The notes under the pieces were generated by a model. The model did no database searches. It had not been told where the DNA came from and was given only the letters and a program-made list of their open reading frames with translations. Both the position numbers and the translations under genes were made by a program. This document shows, piece after piece, positions 8,558-17,051 of a stretch of 55,320 bases of DNA. The stretch's first letter is position 1; each line of letters begins with the position of its first letter. The DNA is from CAZGOM01 sp964542875 (lineage in GTDB: Bacteria > Planctomycetota > Phycisphaerae > Phycisphaerales > Phycisphaeraceae). The stretch spans positions 1 to 55,320 of the forward strand of contig CAZIWA010000021.1 in NCBI GenBank assembly GCA_964542875.1, written 5' to 3'.

Positions 8558-9433
8558 ATGAGGAAGTACGACATCAGCTATCAATCGGTGAACACCAAGG
8601 ACTGCCCCAAGCGGATCACGGCGACGGTTTATGAGCCCGAGCGGATCGGGCCCAATACCGGTGCGATGCTGTTCACCCATGGATGGGGCAACAGCCGGCG
8701 GCGCGGGCTCAAGAAAATGGAGCACGCGTGCGAGTTGTATGACGTGGTGTGCATTTCGGTGGAGTACCGGCAGAGCGGATTTGACCATGACATGGAGCGT
8801 GGGACGGGCTGGGATTGCCCGTATGACTTTAGTTTTTACCAGGTGTTTGATGTGATGAACGGGCTGCGGGAGGTGCTTTCGCTGAGGACCGGGCTCAACA
8901 CGCGAAGGCTGTTTCATTATGGCGGGAGCCAGGGCGGGCATATCGCGCTTTTGACGGCGGTGATGGCGCCCAAGACATTCGCTGCGGTGTATGCGTCGTG
9001 CGCGATTACGTTTGTCCAGCCTCATTTTTTGGAGTGGGCGGGGCGGGAGTTTTTGGCGCATGAAGTGGCGTATCGGGATGTGAGCGCGCATGCGGAGAAA
9101 ATCGTGTGCCCGGTGTTTTTGGATCACGGGACCAACGATGTGGAAGTGCCGCATGTGCACACGGAGCGGTTGGAGAAGCGGATGCGGGAGCTTGGGAAGC
9201 GGCTGGAGGTGACGTATTACGCCGGTGGCGGGCATCAGCTTGAACCGGTGAGCTCGCGGCAGGCGGCGTTTGAGAAGACCGCGCCGCTGTTTTTACCGGG
9301 GATGGTCAATGGCGGAGAGGCGGAGATTTTGAGCGGCGCTGTGGTGAAGCTGGATTGCGGGGAGAGGCGGCTGGTGGTGGATTGGGGAAAGGGGTGTGCG
9401 GACGCGGGGATGGTGAAGTGGGAAGAAAGGTGA
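8558..9433 (+). CDS. Alpha/beta hydrolase of the DUF2920 type
   Basis: This 291-residue protein has no signal peptide. It has an alpha/beta-hydrolase layout: FTHGWGNS near residues 39-46 (oxyanion region), nucleophile elbow GGSQGG with Ser124, an acidic residue in DHGTND (Asp194), and the catalytic His in GGGHQ (His226). The overall pattern matches DUF2920 serine hydrolases, whose substrates are mostly unknown. A cytoplasmic esterase or deacylase working on products of the neighbouring carbohydrate genes would fit. It is divergent from the GntR/LacI-type regulator, and a palindrome of the same class lies on its presumed promoter. The ATG at 8558 follows GAGGAGAG, a good ribosome-binding site. 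Confidence 0.82.
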   Translation: MRKYDISYQSVNTKDCPKRITATVYEPERIGPNTGAMLFTHGWGNSRRRGLKKMEHACELYDVVCISVEYRQSGFDHDMERGTGWDCPYDFSFYQVFDVMNGLREVLSLRTGLNTRRLFHYGGSQGGHIALLTAVMAPKTFAAVYASCAITFVQPHFLEWAGREFLAHEVAYRDVSAHAEKIVCPVFLDHGTNDVEVPHVHTERLEKRMRELGKRLEVTYYAGGGHQLEPVSSRQAAFEKTAPLFLPGMVNGGEAEILSGAVVKLDCGERRLVVDWGKGCADAGMVKWEER

Positions 9434-9458
9434 AAGTTAAAAGGGAGAAGGGGTAAGT

Positions 9459-9932
9459 TCAGAGGGAGGTTGAGGAGGGGGCGTCGGGTGGGTTGGGGGG
9501 CTGGGGTTGGTCGTCCCAGGTGATGCGGCCGCCCAGGGCTTTGATGAGTTTGACGATGTCTTCGCTTTCGAGCTCGACCTTGCCGAGTTCGTAGTCGATG
9601 ATGATTTTGTAGGGGACGCCGGAGAGATCGCCGAGGCGGCGGAGGCTGATGTGCTTGGCGGCGCGGCGGTTGCGGATGAGGACGTGGAACGCGTCGGGGT
9701 CTTCCTCAGCAGAGATGAAGGGACGCTTTTGGCCCTGGAGCTTGTCTTTCCAGCCGACGGGGAGGGGGCGGAGGTTTTTGCCGTCGACGGTCCAGACGAC
9801 TTCGCCGTTTTCCAGGGAGAGGACAGCGCCCTGGGTTTCATGGTTGTAGTTGGGGTTTTGGCTAAAGCCTAAAAGGGTGGAGCCGGCGGGGTAGGCGAGG
9901 GTGAGGAGCTTGGGTTCGATGAAGCGTTTCAT
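9459..9932 (-). CDS. Small protein with C-terminal XRE-like helix-turn-helix
   Basis: This 157-residue soluble protein converges on the DUF2920 gene. The N-terminal half (~1-75, with GAVLSLENGEVVWTVDGK) is not a family I recognise. Residues ~95-135 (LRRLGDLSGVPYKIIIDYE, then ELESEDIVKLIKALGG-like text) read as a Cro/CI-type HTH, in which the first helices carry a LGDLSGVPY turn. The tail is Pro-rich and probably disordered. DNA binding is plausible. The target is unknown, and no phage or toxin neighbour is visible. Confidence 0.62.
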   Translation of the reverse strand: MKRFIEPKLLTLAYPAGSTLLGFSQNPNYNHETQGAVLSLENGEVVWTVDGKNLRPLPVGWKDKLQGQKRPFISAEEDPDAFHVLIRNRRAAKHISLRRLGDLSGVPYKIIIDYELGKVELESEDIVKLIKALGGRITWDDQPQPPNPPDAPSSTSL

Positions 9933-9956
9933 TGGAGTAGTTTACTTGAAGGGGAA

Positions 9957-10086
9957 GGGTCTAGGGTCTGGGGTCTAGGGTCTAGTCAGAGGGGGATGGG
10001 GATTGGGTTTCGGGTCGGAGGGCAGGGTAAAAGCATTTGTCGATTTCCCACGCGCCCGGGTGACCGGGTGACGGGTTGCCGGGTGT
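9957..10086. repeat. Short tandem repeats in an intergenic gap (7-bp and 8-bp units)
   Basis: Four head-to-tail copies of GGGTCTA/GGGTCTG cover 9957-9984. About 70 bases later CCGGGTGA occurs twice, followed by two degenerate copies (10056-10086). Both arrays lie in the 330-base gene-free stretch between the HTH gene and the DUF1653 gene. Copy number is low, and there is no reading frame through them. They look like simple replication-slippage tracts. Confidence 0.6.
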
Positions 10087-10122
10087 CTATGAGGAACCCA
10101 AAGGCGGATCATGCCGCAAAAT

Positions 10123-10218
10123 GGCATTCACCTTGAGTGGCATGAACTTTATCGAAGCCCCCCGATAGCCCGAAAACCCGATACCCCGGGTGCATGTGCC
10201 GACAAATACCCCAAATGC
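10123..10218. repeat. 96-bp interspersed repeat, copy 1
   Basis: This matches 34026-34121 with the same total length. The 48-base core at 10153-10200 differs from 34056-34103 at a single base. The flanks are more diverged but keep exact spacing, including GGCAT-CACC at the left and CCAAATGC at the right. The end GGTGCATGTGCC is partly complementary to the start, so the element can fold back. It lies just beyond the 3' end of the DUF1653 gene. Confidence 0.75.
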
Positions 10219-10262
10219 TTTTACCCTGATGCCTGCCCCCAGTAGGCACGGCTTTTTTATGC

Positions 10263-10505
10263 CTACTCCCCCACCCGGGCAAAACGGGCAACGGTTTTAC
10301 CCTCCACCACCACGGTCTCCACAAACATCGCCGCCGGGCGAACCCACAACGCCAGGTCCCCGTAAAGCTGACGATAAAGCACCAGCCACTCCTGCGTTTC
10401 CGAGTGACGGCAGAGCCCGATGACACGGTAGTCATTGCCCTTGTAGTGGCGGTAAAGGCCCGGAGTGGGCTGCGCGGGCTGGGGCGTGCTTGGCTTGTGG
10501 CTCAT
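10263..10505 (-). CDS. DUF1653 domain protein
   Basis: This is an 80-residue soluble protein. After a 15-residue Pro-rich start, GLYRHYKGNDYRVIG, then TQEWLVLYRQLYGD, then LWVRPAAMFVETV follow the DUF1653 pattern closely over the rest of the protein. The family is small, widely spread in bacteria, and has no known biochemical role. The gene is alone, with the repeat at 10123-10218 on its 3' side and a pseudopilin gene ending 48 bases from its start. A longer overlapping frame on the same strand (10109-10435) has no family signal and was discarded. Confidence 0.85.
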   Translation of the reverse strand: MSHKPSTPQPAQPTPGLYRHYKGNDYRVIGLCRHSETQEWLVLYRQLYGDLALWVRPAAMFVETVVVEGKTVARFARVGE

Positions 10506-10552
10506 GGCGGGGAATCCTGGGTTTAAGCAAAACCCAGGATGATATCAGCCTG

Positions 10553-11527
10553 TTAAAAAAAGCCGCGGTACTCGCCCCACACAAACGGCCGCTCAGTAAC
10601 AAACGTGGTGCCGAAATGTTTGCGTTCGACCAACCCCACATGGCCGTCCACCGCCATGTAGTTGGCCTTATCCTGATGAGGAATCCGAAAGCGCCGGTTC
10701 ACCATCGTGTAAGGCGTCTCCGACCCCATGGTGGCTTCACGCACATCGTCGTTGTGCGCTTCCACCAGGTACACGGTGTTGGAAGGCGTCGCCACCATGT
10801 GCTGCCCCGCCAGCGGGCGAATCTCACGCTTGGGCACCCAGCCCAGGTTGTCCGTCGCATCGGGCCATCCCGAATATGACAACGGAACCAGCCACGCCGT
10901 GTGCATCGACACCATGTAGGAGTTAAGCGTCACGTGATAGGTGGTGGTGGGAAACCGCGGATTGCTGGGCGATGGAAACGTGGCCACATGGCTGTCGACG
11001 ATGTCTCGCGCCTCCACGGTCTGCACGCCCGCAGGCCAGCTTCGGCTGGCCCCAAGTGAAGAAAACGTCTTGGTGAGGCCGGCTCCGAAATACCGCCCGG
11101 AGGGACAAAGAAAAACACTGTTCTTTCGCAGCGTGCCTTCCCAGTAAGACTCCGTTGCGGCATAGCTGAAGGGGCTGCTGGCGGCGGGAAGCAATTCGTT
11201 ATCCGGAACATAGCCGGAAATGATCAGGTTGCCGGACCAGGAATGGCCCACGTCCCGCCGATTCGACGAACTCGGCACAAGCGTGTGGGGGACGTTCCCC
11301 TGCGCAGTCGAGTGGAAAGGAAGCATGTAGCCCGCGTTATCGGCCTGGTAGGCACCGGCAAGGACGCTCACCTGGCGCATTCTCGCGGAGCAAAGCACCG
11401 TGCGCGCCGCTTCACGCGCCTTAACGATGGAAGGCGCAAGCAGTGAAATCAAAACCGCGATGATGGCAATCACCACGAGCATTTCGATTAGCGTAAAACC
11501 ACGAAGAAAAAGCTTGTTCATAACCAT
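10553..11527 (-). CDS. Pseudopilin-like protein with H-X9-DG motif
   Basis: With the ATG at 11527 the product has 324 residues; an ATG two codons later (11521) is equally possible, and a longer frame to 11584 adds 19 residues ahead of the prepilin signal and is less likely. The leader MVMNKLFLRG is followed by FTLIEMLVVIAIIAVLI, with the cut at Gly/Phe and Glu at +5. Near the C-terminus HQDKANYMAVDG is a perfect H-X9-DG motif, followed by HV. It is a solitary minor-pilin-like gene with no adjacent secretion-machine gene. No clear Shine-Dalgarno sequence is visible. Confidence 0.87.
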   Translation of the reverse strand: MVMNKLFLRGFTLIEMLVVIAIIAVLISLLAPSIVKAREAARTVLCSARMRQVSVLAGAYQADNAGYMLPFHSTAQGNVPHTLVPSSSNRRDVGHSWSGNLIISGYVPDNELLPAASSPFSYAATESYWEGTLRKNSVFLCPSGRYFGAGLTKTFSSLGASRSWPAGVQTVEARDIVDSHVATFPSPSNPRFPTTTYHVTLNSYMVSMHTAWLVPLSYSGWPDATDNLGWVPKREIRPLAGQHMVATPSNTVYLVEAHNDDVREATMGSETPYTMVNRRFRIPHQDKANYMAVDGHVGLVERKHFGTTFVTERPFVWGEYRGFF

Positions 11528-11713
11528 GAGATTCGCTTTGCAAAAGTAAGAGAAATGAGTGCCGCGGTCTCTGGGGGAATTCAAACAGCTGAAATTATAG
11601 TCCGATGCCTGACTGAATCATATATCAAATCACCGCCGCGCAATACCCGCGTCCGGCGTGACCACCGAATTCAAACAGATACCCGGGCTCAGAAGCTTAA
11701 CGCAACCAAGGCA

Positions 11714-13366
11714 TCACACCGCCGGTTTACGCAGGCGTTCATACAGCACTTTACGAAACACATCCACCGGCGCGGGCTTTTTTGTCCACAGTTCAAACTG
11801 CGCGGCAGCCTGCCGGACGAACATTTCCGTACCGGGGATGGTGATGCAGCCCGCTTCGCGTGCGTCCTTTAGAAGCTGCGTTTCCAGCGGGTTGTAGATG
11901 GTGTCGAACACCGCGACGGTGCACTTGGCCTTGCCCGCGCCGATGACGGCTTTCAAATCCGGGAAAGGCGATGCATCCACCTTGGGGTACATGCCCACGG
12001 GCGTGCAGTTGATGAACACTTCGCAGCAGGAATCCCTCAGCTTGTCCTGCGGCATGGCCACCACTTTCCCTGGCTCGCTCACGCCCGGAGCAAGGCCCTT
12101 GAGCACGCTGGGCGTGAAAAGCTGCACAAGCTGCTGGGCTTTCTCAAGTGTCCGGTTATAGACCACCACGGTGGCGCCGTGACCGGCAAAACCGGCCACG
12201 ATGGCCCGGGCCGCACCACCTGCGCCGATCACGCCGACGCGTTTGCCCTGCAAACCCCCGCGGGTGATGCCAAGGCCCGCGCACACGGCATCCAGCGCGC
12301 CTGCATAATCCGAGTTTGAAGCGTAAAGAGAACCGTCATCACGCACCGTCAGGGTGTTGGCGGCGCCGATCAATCGCGCCAGGGGCTCCACTTCACCGCC
12401 TCGTTCATCAACGAACTTCAGCAGGTTTTCCTTGTGCGGAATGGTGACCGAAGCGCCTTTGAAATCCAGCGGCGCAAAATCCAGCCACGCGCCCACCGTG
12501 GCCTTGAAATGTTCATAGGCATCGGGAATCGGCATGGGCAGGTAAACGCCGTCATGCCCCACCTTGGTGAAGCCGGGGTTGTGGATCGCCGGAGACATGG
12601 AGTGCCCCACCGGCCAGCCGATCACGCCGTAAACCTTCGTGCTCCGAGCGATGGAATCCCACCGGTAGAGATCCTTCAACTCACGAATGGTGGGCTGCCC
12701 AGGCGCAGTGCCGGCGTCCTTATCAATCGCGGCGAAAGTAAGCAGCGCGCCAAATTTTCCAGCAAGCACGCGGCTGGCCAAACCTTCTTCACCCATGCAC
12801 AGCGCGATCATCGGCTTGGGTCGTGCCAGAAGCAGTTCAAACGCCTCGATATTGTCGCGCAGGCTGCGCGCTTTCCATGCCACCTTGGCCACCCGGCAAG
12901 CGGACGCCTCGGCCATGGCGTGGACCTTCTGCAAAAGATCGGACGGGCGCGTCTGAAAGTCATGTGATGAAAGAATCAACCCCGCGGTGATCGGGCGGAC
13001 CTGCCTGTCATGATCGACAACCAGGCCTACTTTCTGCCTCAAATTCGCCGACACCTGGTAACCGGCAAGCTCCACATCGATGTACGCCGGAGACTTCCCG
13101 GACTTGGTGGGAATGCCCGCGTGCTCGATCACGCTGATGCGCTTTTGTTCCTCGCCGTCATAGCCCCCTCCCTCCCACGTGGGCCGACATGTGATGATGC
13201 ACGGCAGCGGGGATTGATCGATCAATTGCGTCAGCGCTTCAAGGTCGTCCGTGAAATGGTCGATCCGGAATTCAACAATGTCCGCTCCGTATTCCGCAGC
13301 CCGGGCAGCGGTAGCCAGCGCATCGGACAAGGATCGAACCATGATGGGAACGCAAAGATGGGTCAT
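11714..13366 (-). CDS. aroDE: Bifunctional 3-dehydroquinate dehydratase / shikimate dehydrogenase
   Basis: This 550-residue fusion carries out two consecutive steps of the shikimate pathway. Residues 1-235 are a type I dehydroquinase, with His135 in SSHDF and the Schiff-base Lys, probably Lys161 in RVAKVA. Residues ~243-550 are shikimate dehydrogenase: the substrate loop GWPVGHSMSPAIHNP, Lys312 in SVTIPHK, Asn351 and Asp353 in SNSDYAGA, the NADP-binding GAGGAA at 381-386, and YNRT. The same fusion order is known from plants and chlamydiae and occurs in planctomycetes. It is divergent from rnpA (98-bp gap). All expected catalytic residues are present. Confidence 0.95.
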   Translation of the reverse strand: MTHLCVPIMVRSLSDALATAARAAEYGADIVEFRIDHFTDDLEALTQLIDQSPLPCIITCRPTWEGGGYDGEEQKRISVIEHAGIPTKSGKSPAYIDVELAGYQVSANLRQKVGLVVDHDRQVRPITAGLILSSHDFQTRPSDLLQKVHAMAEASACRVAKVAWKARSLRDNIEAFELLLARPKPMIALCMGEEGLASRVLAGKFGALLTFAAIDKDAGTAPGQPTIRELKDLYRWDSIARSTKVYGVIGWPVGHSMSPAIHNPGFTKVGHDGVYLPMPIPDAYEHFKATVGAWLDFAPLDFKGASVTIPHKENLLKFVDERGGEVEPLARLIGAANTLTVRDDGSLYASNSDYAGALDAVCAGLGITRGGLQGKRVGVIGAGGAARAIVAGFAGHGATVVVYNRTLEKAQQLVQLFTPSVLKGLAPGVSEPGKVVAMPQDKLRDSCCEVFINCTPVGMYPKVDASPFPDLKAVIGAGKAKCTVAVFDTIYNPLETQLLKDAREAGCITIPGTEMFVRQAAAQFELWTKKPAPVDVFRKVLYERLRKPAV

Positions 13367-13464
13367 CGGCCGGCCGCCTTGGAAGGATTTTTGAGGAGGT
13401 CATTGTCGGGAGTTTCGCAGCGGATGTCGAGTCTCTGCGCCGCGTCAGTTAGCATAGGCGCAAG

Positions 13465-13866
13465 ATGACCGATTCCACCCAGCAGTCCGACAGCCACGAT
13501 AAGCCCCTGGCCTTCCCCCCGGCCATGCGCCTCTCTGGCTCGCTGGCGTTTAAAATGGTCTACGACGCCAACACCAAAAAATATGTCGGGCCGCTGACGT
13601 TCTTCGGCAAGCCCAACGGCCTTTCCCACGCCCGCCTGGGCTTGAGCGTGTCGCGCAAAGTGGGCACCGCGGTCAAACGCGGCAAGATCAAGCGGATGCT
13701 TCGTGAAGCCTTCAGGCTCACCCAGCATGAATGGCCCGCAGGGTACGACATCATCATCGTCGTGCGCCCGCACGACCCTTTGCCGTTGGCCGAATATCAA
13801 TCGCTCCTGCAGACGGGCATCGCCTCCATCCACAAAAACTGGTCCAGGCGCCAGTCGGCATCATAA
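13465..13866 (+). CDS. rnpA: Ribonuclease P protein component
   Basis: This is a 133-residue basic protein. It has the RnpA pattern: RLSGSLAFKMVYDA, then LGLSVSRKVGTAVKRGKIKRMLREAFR (the conserved RNA-binding RNR-type helix), then YDIIIVVRP. It helps RNase P RNA process tRNA 5' ends. The ~20 extra N-terminal residues (Ser/Gln/Asp-rich) are probably disordered. The usual partner rpmH is not upstream; it lies 30 kb away at 43421-43567, and yidC does not follow. The trmL gene converges on it with a 19-base gap. Confidence 0.93.
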   Translation: MTDSTQQSDSHDKPLAFPPAMRLSGSLAFKMVYDANTKKYVGPLTFFGKPNGLSHARLGLSVSRKVGTAVKRGKIKRMLREAFRLTQHEWPAGYDIIIVVRPHDPLPLAEYQSLLQTGIASIHKNWSRRQSAS

Positions 13867-13885
13867 TCACTGCTCGTCGCCTGAT

Positions 13886-14374
13886 TTACTGCCCCCACTG
13901 CTCATACACGCCGGCATTCAGGCAGGCCTGAGCCAGTACGATCGCGCTCGCATTGGAAAGATTGAAATTTCGGATCGGACCGGTCATGGGGATGACGACT
14001 TTGCGATCCGGCCACCGGGCCAGCCACTCATCCGGCAGGCCTTTGGTCTCGCTCCCCAAAAGCAGCACATCACCCTGCCGGTATGCGGGCTTGTCATAAC
14101 GCAGATTGCCAAAGCGGGTCACAAGCCAGGGCTTGCGGTCGCCCAGCCATGCTAGAAACGTCTCGGGCGTTTCATGGAGCGTGAGCTTCAGTTGATCCCA
14201 ATAATCCAGCCCGGCCCGTTTGACGCGCGTATCAGTGATCTCAAAGCCGCAAGGACCAATCAGGTGCAGGTGCGCGTTCATCCCCACGCACTGACGCGAA
14301 ATATTCCCCGTATTCGGCGGGATCTGCGGCTGATAAAGCGCAACATGAAAAGTCACGTCGTCGGTCATGGCCAT
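13886..14374 (-). CDS. trmL: tRNA (cytidine(34)-2'-O)-methyltransferase (SPOUT family)
   Basis: The product has about 162 residues from the ATG at 14374; a second ATG two codons later (14368) is equally possible. It is a minimal SPOUT methyltransferase: NTGNISRQCVG (motif 1), LLLGSETKGLP (motif 2), and NLSNASAIVLAQA (motif 3, forming the SAM-binding knot). TrmL methylates the wobble ribose of certain leucine tRNAs. Its length agrees with E. coli TrmL (157). It begins 5 bases after the stop of the small membrane protein gene, so the two are probably co-transcribed with pdxH. Confidence 0.92.
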   Translation of the reverse strand: MAMTDDVTFHVALYQPQIPPNTGNISRQCVGMNAHLHLIGPCGFEITDTRVKRAGLDYWDQLKLTLHETPETFLAWLGDRKPWLVTRFGNLRYDKPAYRQGDVLLLGSETKGLPDEWLARWPDRKVVIPMTGPIRNFNLSNASAIVLAQACLNAGVYEQWGQ

Positions 14375-14379
14375 CTCGA

Positions 14380-14709
14380 TCAGCGCTGCCCGGGCTTTGC
14401 AGAATCGCCGGATTCCTTGGGCTTGGCCGGCTTCACTTTCGGCGCCTGGTCCGGGTCCCACGCGCCCTCCCCAGGCGCCTCCCCGGCGCGGACCGGGCGC
14501 ATGTACCGCCACATCGCCATGGCAATCGCAATCGAGAGGAGCACGCCGCCCGTACGGGCAAAATAGATGATGATCTGAACCGCCAACCCGTCGGGGTAGC
14601 CCATGCGCGTGAGAATCGGGTAGACCGAGGCCGTCACGATGGCGCAAATACCCGCACCGATCAGCAAGGTCCGCTCAGTCTTATTGAAATTTAAAAACAG
14701 GTCGATCAC
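14380..14709 (-). CDS. Small two-helix membrane protein
   Basis: This is a 109-residue product from a GTG at 14709. Two hydrophobic segments (~16-35 TLLIGAGICAIVTASVYPIL and ~43-65 LAVQIIIYFARTGGVLLSIAIA) are followed by a charged, Pro/Lys-rich cytoplasmic tail. I do not recognise a family. It lies between pdxH (31-bp gap) and trmL (5-bp gap), in the same direction. The tight spacing supports a real gene, although position gives no functional hint. Confidence 0.65.
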   Translation of the reverse strand: MIDLFLNFNKTERTLLIGAGICAIVTASVYPILTRMGYPDGLAVQIIIYFARTGGVLLSIAIAMAMWRYMRPVRAGEAPGEGAWDPDQAPKVKPAKPKESGDSAKPGQR

Positions 14710-14740
14710 GCAGCGTCTCCAGTGAGCCCGGCATTATAGC

Positions 14741-15388
14741 TCAAGGCGAAAGCCGTTCGATGGTCCAGGCCTCGCCGACACGCTTGTAAGCCAACCGATC
14801 ATGCAAGCGATTGGGGCGCCCCTGCCAGAATTCAAAGTAGTCCGGGGCAAGGCGATACCCGCCCCAGTAGTCAGGCATGTCGACCTGATCCCCGGGAAAC
14901 TGCGCCTGCGCCCTGGCAAGGTCCGCCTCAAGCGCTTCGCGCGATGGCACCACCTGTGTCTGCCGGGAGGCCACCGCGCCCAGCCGGCTGCCCTTGGGCC
15001 GGGTCTGGAAATAAGCCTGGGATTCTTCCCGCGTCACGCGCGACACCACGCCGGTGATGCGCACTTGGCGCTCAAGTTGCGGCCAGAAGAACAAAAGCGC
15101 CGCCTTGGGGTTGGCCGCCAGTTCCTGGCCCTTCTGGCTTTCGTAATTGGTGAAAAAAGTCAGCCCCCGGCGCTCCAGGCCTTTAAGAAGCACGATCCTG
15201 ACCGAAGGCACGCCGTCGGGCGTGGCGGTGGCCAATGTCATGGTGTTGGGCTCGTACCAATCGCCGGTGTTGGCGGTAACGGCCTGGTCGAACCAGTGTT
15301 TGAACTGGTCAACGGGGTGCGCAAGCACATCGGCCTCCAGGAGGCCTGCCTGCATGTAATTTTTGCGCATCTGGGAAGGGTCGGTCAT
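14741..15388 (-). CDS. pdxH: Pyridoxamine 5'-phosphate oxidase
   Basis: This 215-residue flavoprotein oxidises pyridoxine or pyridoxamine 5'-phosphate to pyridoxal phosphate. It follows PdxH end to end: NTMTLATATPDGVPSVRIVLLKG and FFTNYESQKGQELAANP for FMN and substrate binding, WPQLERQVRITG, SRLGAVASRQ, and the C-terminal signature WGGYRLAPDYFEFWQGRPNRLHDR. Its length equals that of the E. coli protein (218) to within a few residues. It heads a probable three-gene unit with the small membrane protein and trmL. Confidence 0.95.
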   Translation of the reverse strand: MTDPSQMRKNYMQAGLLEADVLAHPVDQFKHWFDQAVTANTGDWYEPNTMTLATATPDGVPSVRIVLLKGLERRGLTFFTNYESQKGQELAANPKAALLFFWPQLERQVRITGVVSRVTREESQAYFQTRPKGSRLGAVASRQTQVVPSREALEADLARAQAQFPGDQVDMPDYWGGYRLAPDYFEFWQGRPNRLHDRLAYKRVGEAWTIERLSP

Positions 15389-15533
15389 AGATTAAGACTT
15401 TAGACGGGAAAATGAAAAAAACAACGAGGCACAAGAGCGCAACGCATTTTAGAAAAGCGTTGCTTACCAAGACCGACAAGCGTAATGTAATAACATAACC
15501 CGCCAAGACGCATTCAAGTTGTTTGGAGCCCTG

Positions 15534-16526
15534 ATGATGCCCCAGGTTCGTTCCGCTGATCCACACCAATCCGCAAGACACTCTGCCGCTGCTGCCGGAA
15601 GCAGCGCATTCACGCTGATTGAACTGCTGGTGGTGATTGCCTTGATCGGGATGCTGCTTGCCTTGCTGCTGCCAAGCCTCACGCAGGCGCGCGCCGTGGC
15701 CAAAGTCGCCGTATGCGCCTCCAACATGCGCCAGCAGGGCCAGATGCTGGCGTATTACACCGCGGATTGCCGTGGGTTTGTCGCGATCACCAAAACCGCG
15801 CATACCGTCAACGCCAGCGTTCCGGCAACCAATTGCATCTCCGCCATCACAAGTGCCTCAGCAACGGCGTGCCCACTGGGCGCGGGGAAAACCTATCCCG
15901 TGGGCTATGGCTGGTTCTTCACGCTGGGTTATCTGCCTGAATCCCCCGCCAACGGCAAAGTCCCCTTGCTTGAATGTCCGGATACTCAGGGCTTTCAACT
16001 TTCCGGGCTTTCGCAGATGAAATGGGTCGAACTGTATTACCGGGAGTTCAGCAGAATCACCCAGGCGCTGGCCAAACCCAACGCCGGCAATGGCTTGTAT
16101 TACGTCAACCCTCAAGGCGGCGGAGTAAGCTGGGACTGCCTCAGCCAGTTCGGCTCAGGCCGAATTGATTACAGCTTTCGCGGCTGGTGGATGCCACGCG
16201 CCACCTCCCGGCCCAAGGCTCAGGACTGGCGCCCCGGCGATGCCATTGCCGTTGATAACGAATATTGGAACAGCTACACCAATGCCTACAACTCCATGCA
16301 CGGCGACGGCATGAACATCCTTTTCCAGGATGGGCACGTCAGTTTCGGGGGCAAGGACCAAGGCGGCGAGCCGCCTTATGTCTATTACAGCATGCTCAAG
16401 GAAGGCTGGAGCCAGGCCAATGCCCGTGCAAACAGCAACTCAGGCTATGCCTACGCGGCAGGGTTGCTGTATGAAAAAGGCTCTCTGGCAATGTGGAACT
16501 ATTACGCGACAGGCATTCCGCAGTAA
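15534..16526 (+). CDS. Pseudopilin-like protein with H-X9-DG motif
   Basis: With the ATG at 15534 the protein has 330 residues; GGAG at 15525-15528 supports this start over an in-frame TTG at 15519. A 25-residue leader precedes the cut at Ala25/Phe26 and FTLIELLVVIALIGMLLALLLPSL. HGDGMNILFQDGHV near residue 265 is a perfect H-X9-DG motif. The leader is longer and more Ala/Ser-rich than in the other pseudopilins here. It converges on rplL and shares a bidirectional terminator with it. Confidence 0.88.
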   Translation: MMPQVRSADPHQSARHSAAAAGSSAFTLIELLVVIALIGMLLALLLPSLTQARAVAKVAVCASNMRQQGQMLAYYTADCRGFVAITKTAHTVNASVPATNCISAITSASATACPLGAGKTYPVGYGWFFTLGYLPESPANGKVPLLECPDTQGFQLSGLSQMKWVELYYREFSRITQALAKPNAGNGLYYVNPQGGGVSWDCLSQFGSGRIDYSFRGWWMPRATSRPKAQDWRPGDAIAVDNEYWNSYTNAYNSMHGDGMNILFQDGHVSFGGKDQGGEPPYVYYSMLKEGWSQANARANSNSGYAYAAGLLYEKGSLAMWNYYATGIPQ

Positions 16527-16584
16527 GCGGGGTTTATGAACATCTGCATCGTCACATGCTGACCCGCAAAACCGACTCATAAAC

Positions 16585-16616
16585 AAACAACCCGGAGCCG
16601 AAGCTCCGGGTTGTTT
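16585..16616. terminator. Bidirectional rho-independent terminator
   Basis: A perfect 14-base-pair stem with a CGAA loop (arms at 16585-16598 and 16603-16616) is followed by TTTAT on the plus strand, and by T-rich sequence within the stem on the other strand. It sits between the convergent pseudopilin gene (plus) and rplL (minus) and can serve both. It marks the end of the rplKAJL operon, so rpoB does not continue from it. Confidence 0.9.
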
Positions 16617-16652
16617 TTATTTCAAGCTGCAAGATGCAGGCTCGAGAGGAAC

Positions 16653-17042
16653 TTACTTGAGTTCCATCTCGGCGCCGTCTTTCTTGAACTTCTCGATGAG
16701 GGCTTCCGCGTCGGCCTTGGAGAGGGCGGTCTTGACAGCCTTGGGTGCTGCTTCCGCGAGTTCCTTGGCTTCCTTGAGACCCAGACCGGTGGCTTCGCGG
16801 ATGACCTTGATGACGGCGATCTTGTTGGGGCCAACGGCCTTGAGGATCACGTCGAAAGCGGTCTGTTCCACTTCCTTGGCTACTGCTGCGGGAGCTGCGC
16901 CGCCGCCACCGCCGCCGCCGCCGGCTGCGGGTTCGATGCCGTGGACTTCCTTCAGGTACTTGCCGAGTTCAACGGCTTGCTTGAGGGTGAGGCCAACGAG
17001 CTTGTCGCCCAGTTCCTTGATATCTGCTGCGAAATCGGACAT
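16653..17042 (-). CDS. rplL: 50S ribosomal protein L7/L12
   Basis: This 129-residue stalk protein recruits translation factors to the ribosome. The N-terminal dimer domain (~1-40) is followed by a hinge with eight consecutive Gly residues, then Ala-rich sequence, and by the C-terminal factor-binding domain (EQTAFDVILKAVGPNKIAVIKVIRE, then GLGLKEAKELAE). The hinge is unusually glycine-rich; E. coli uses mostly Ala. The ATG at 17042 has AGGAAGG eight bases upstream, which is better than an in-frame TTG at 17048. It is the last gene of the rplKAJL unit. Confidence 0.96.
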   Translation of the reverse strand: MSDFAADIKELGDKLVGLTLKQAVELGKYLKEVHGIEPAAGGGGGGGGAAPAAVAKEVEQTAFDVILKAVGPNKIAVIKVIREATGLGLKEAKELAEAAPKAVKTALSKADAEALIEKFKKDGAEMELK

Positions 17043-17051
17043 TTTCAAACC

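Noticed and set aside
9957..9984. CRISPR-like array
   Set aside because: The units are 7 bases with no spacers; it is a simple tandem tract and no cas gene is nearby.
10109..10435. A 108-codon frame overlapping the DUF1653 gene
   Set aside because: It has no family similarity, and it runs through the 96-bp repeat.
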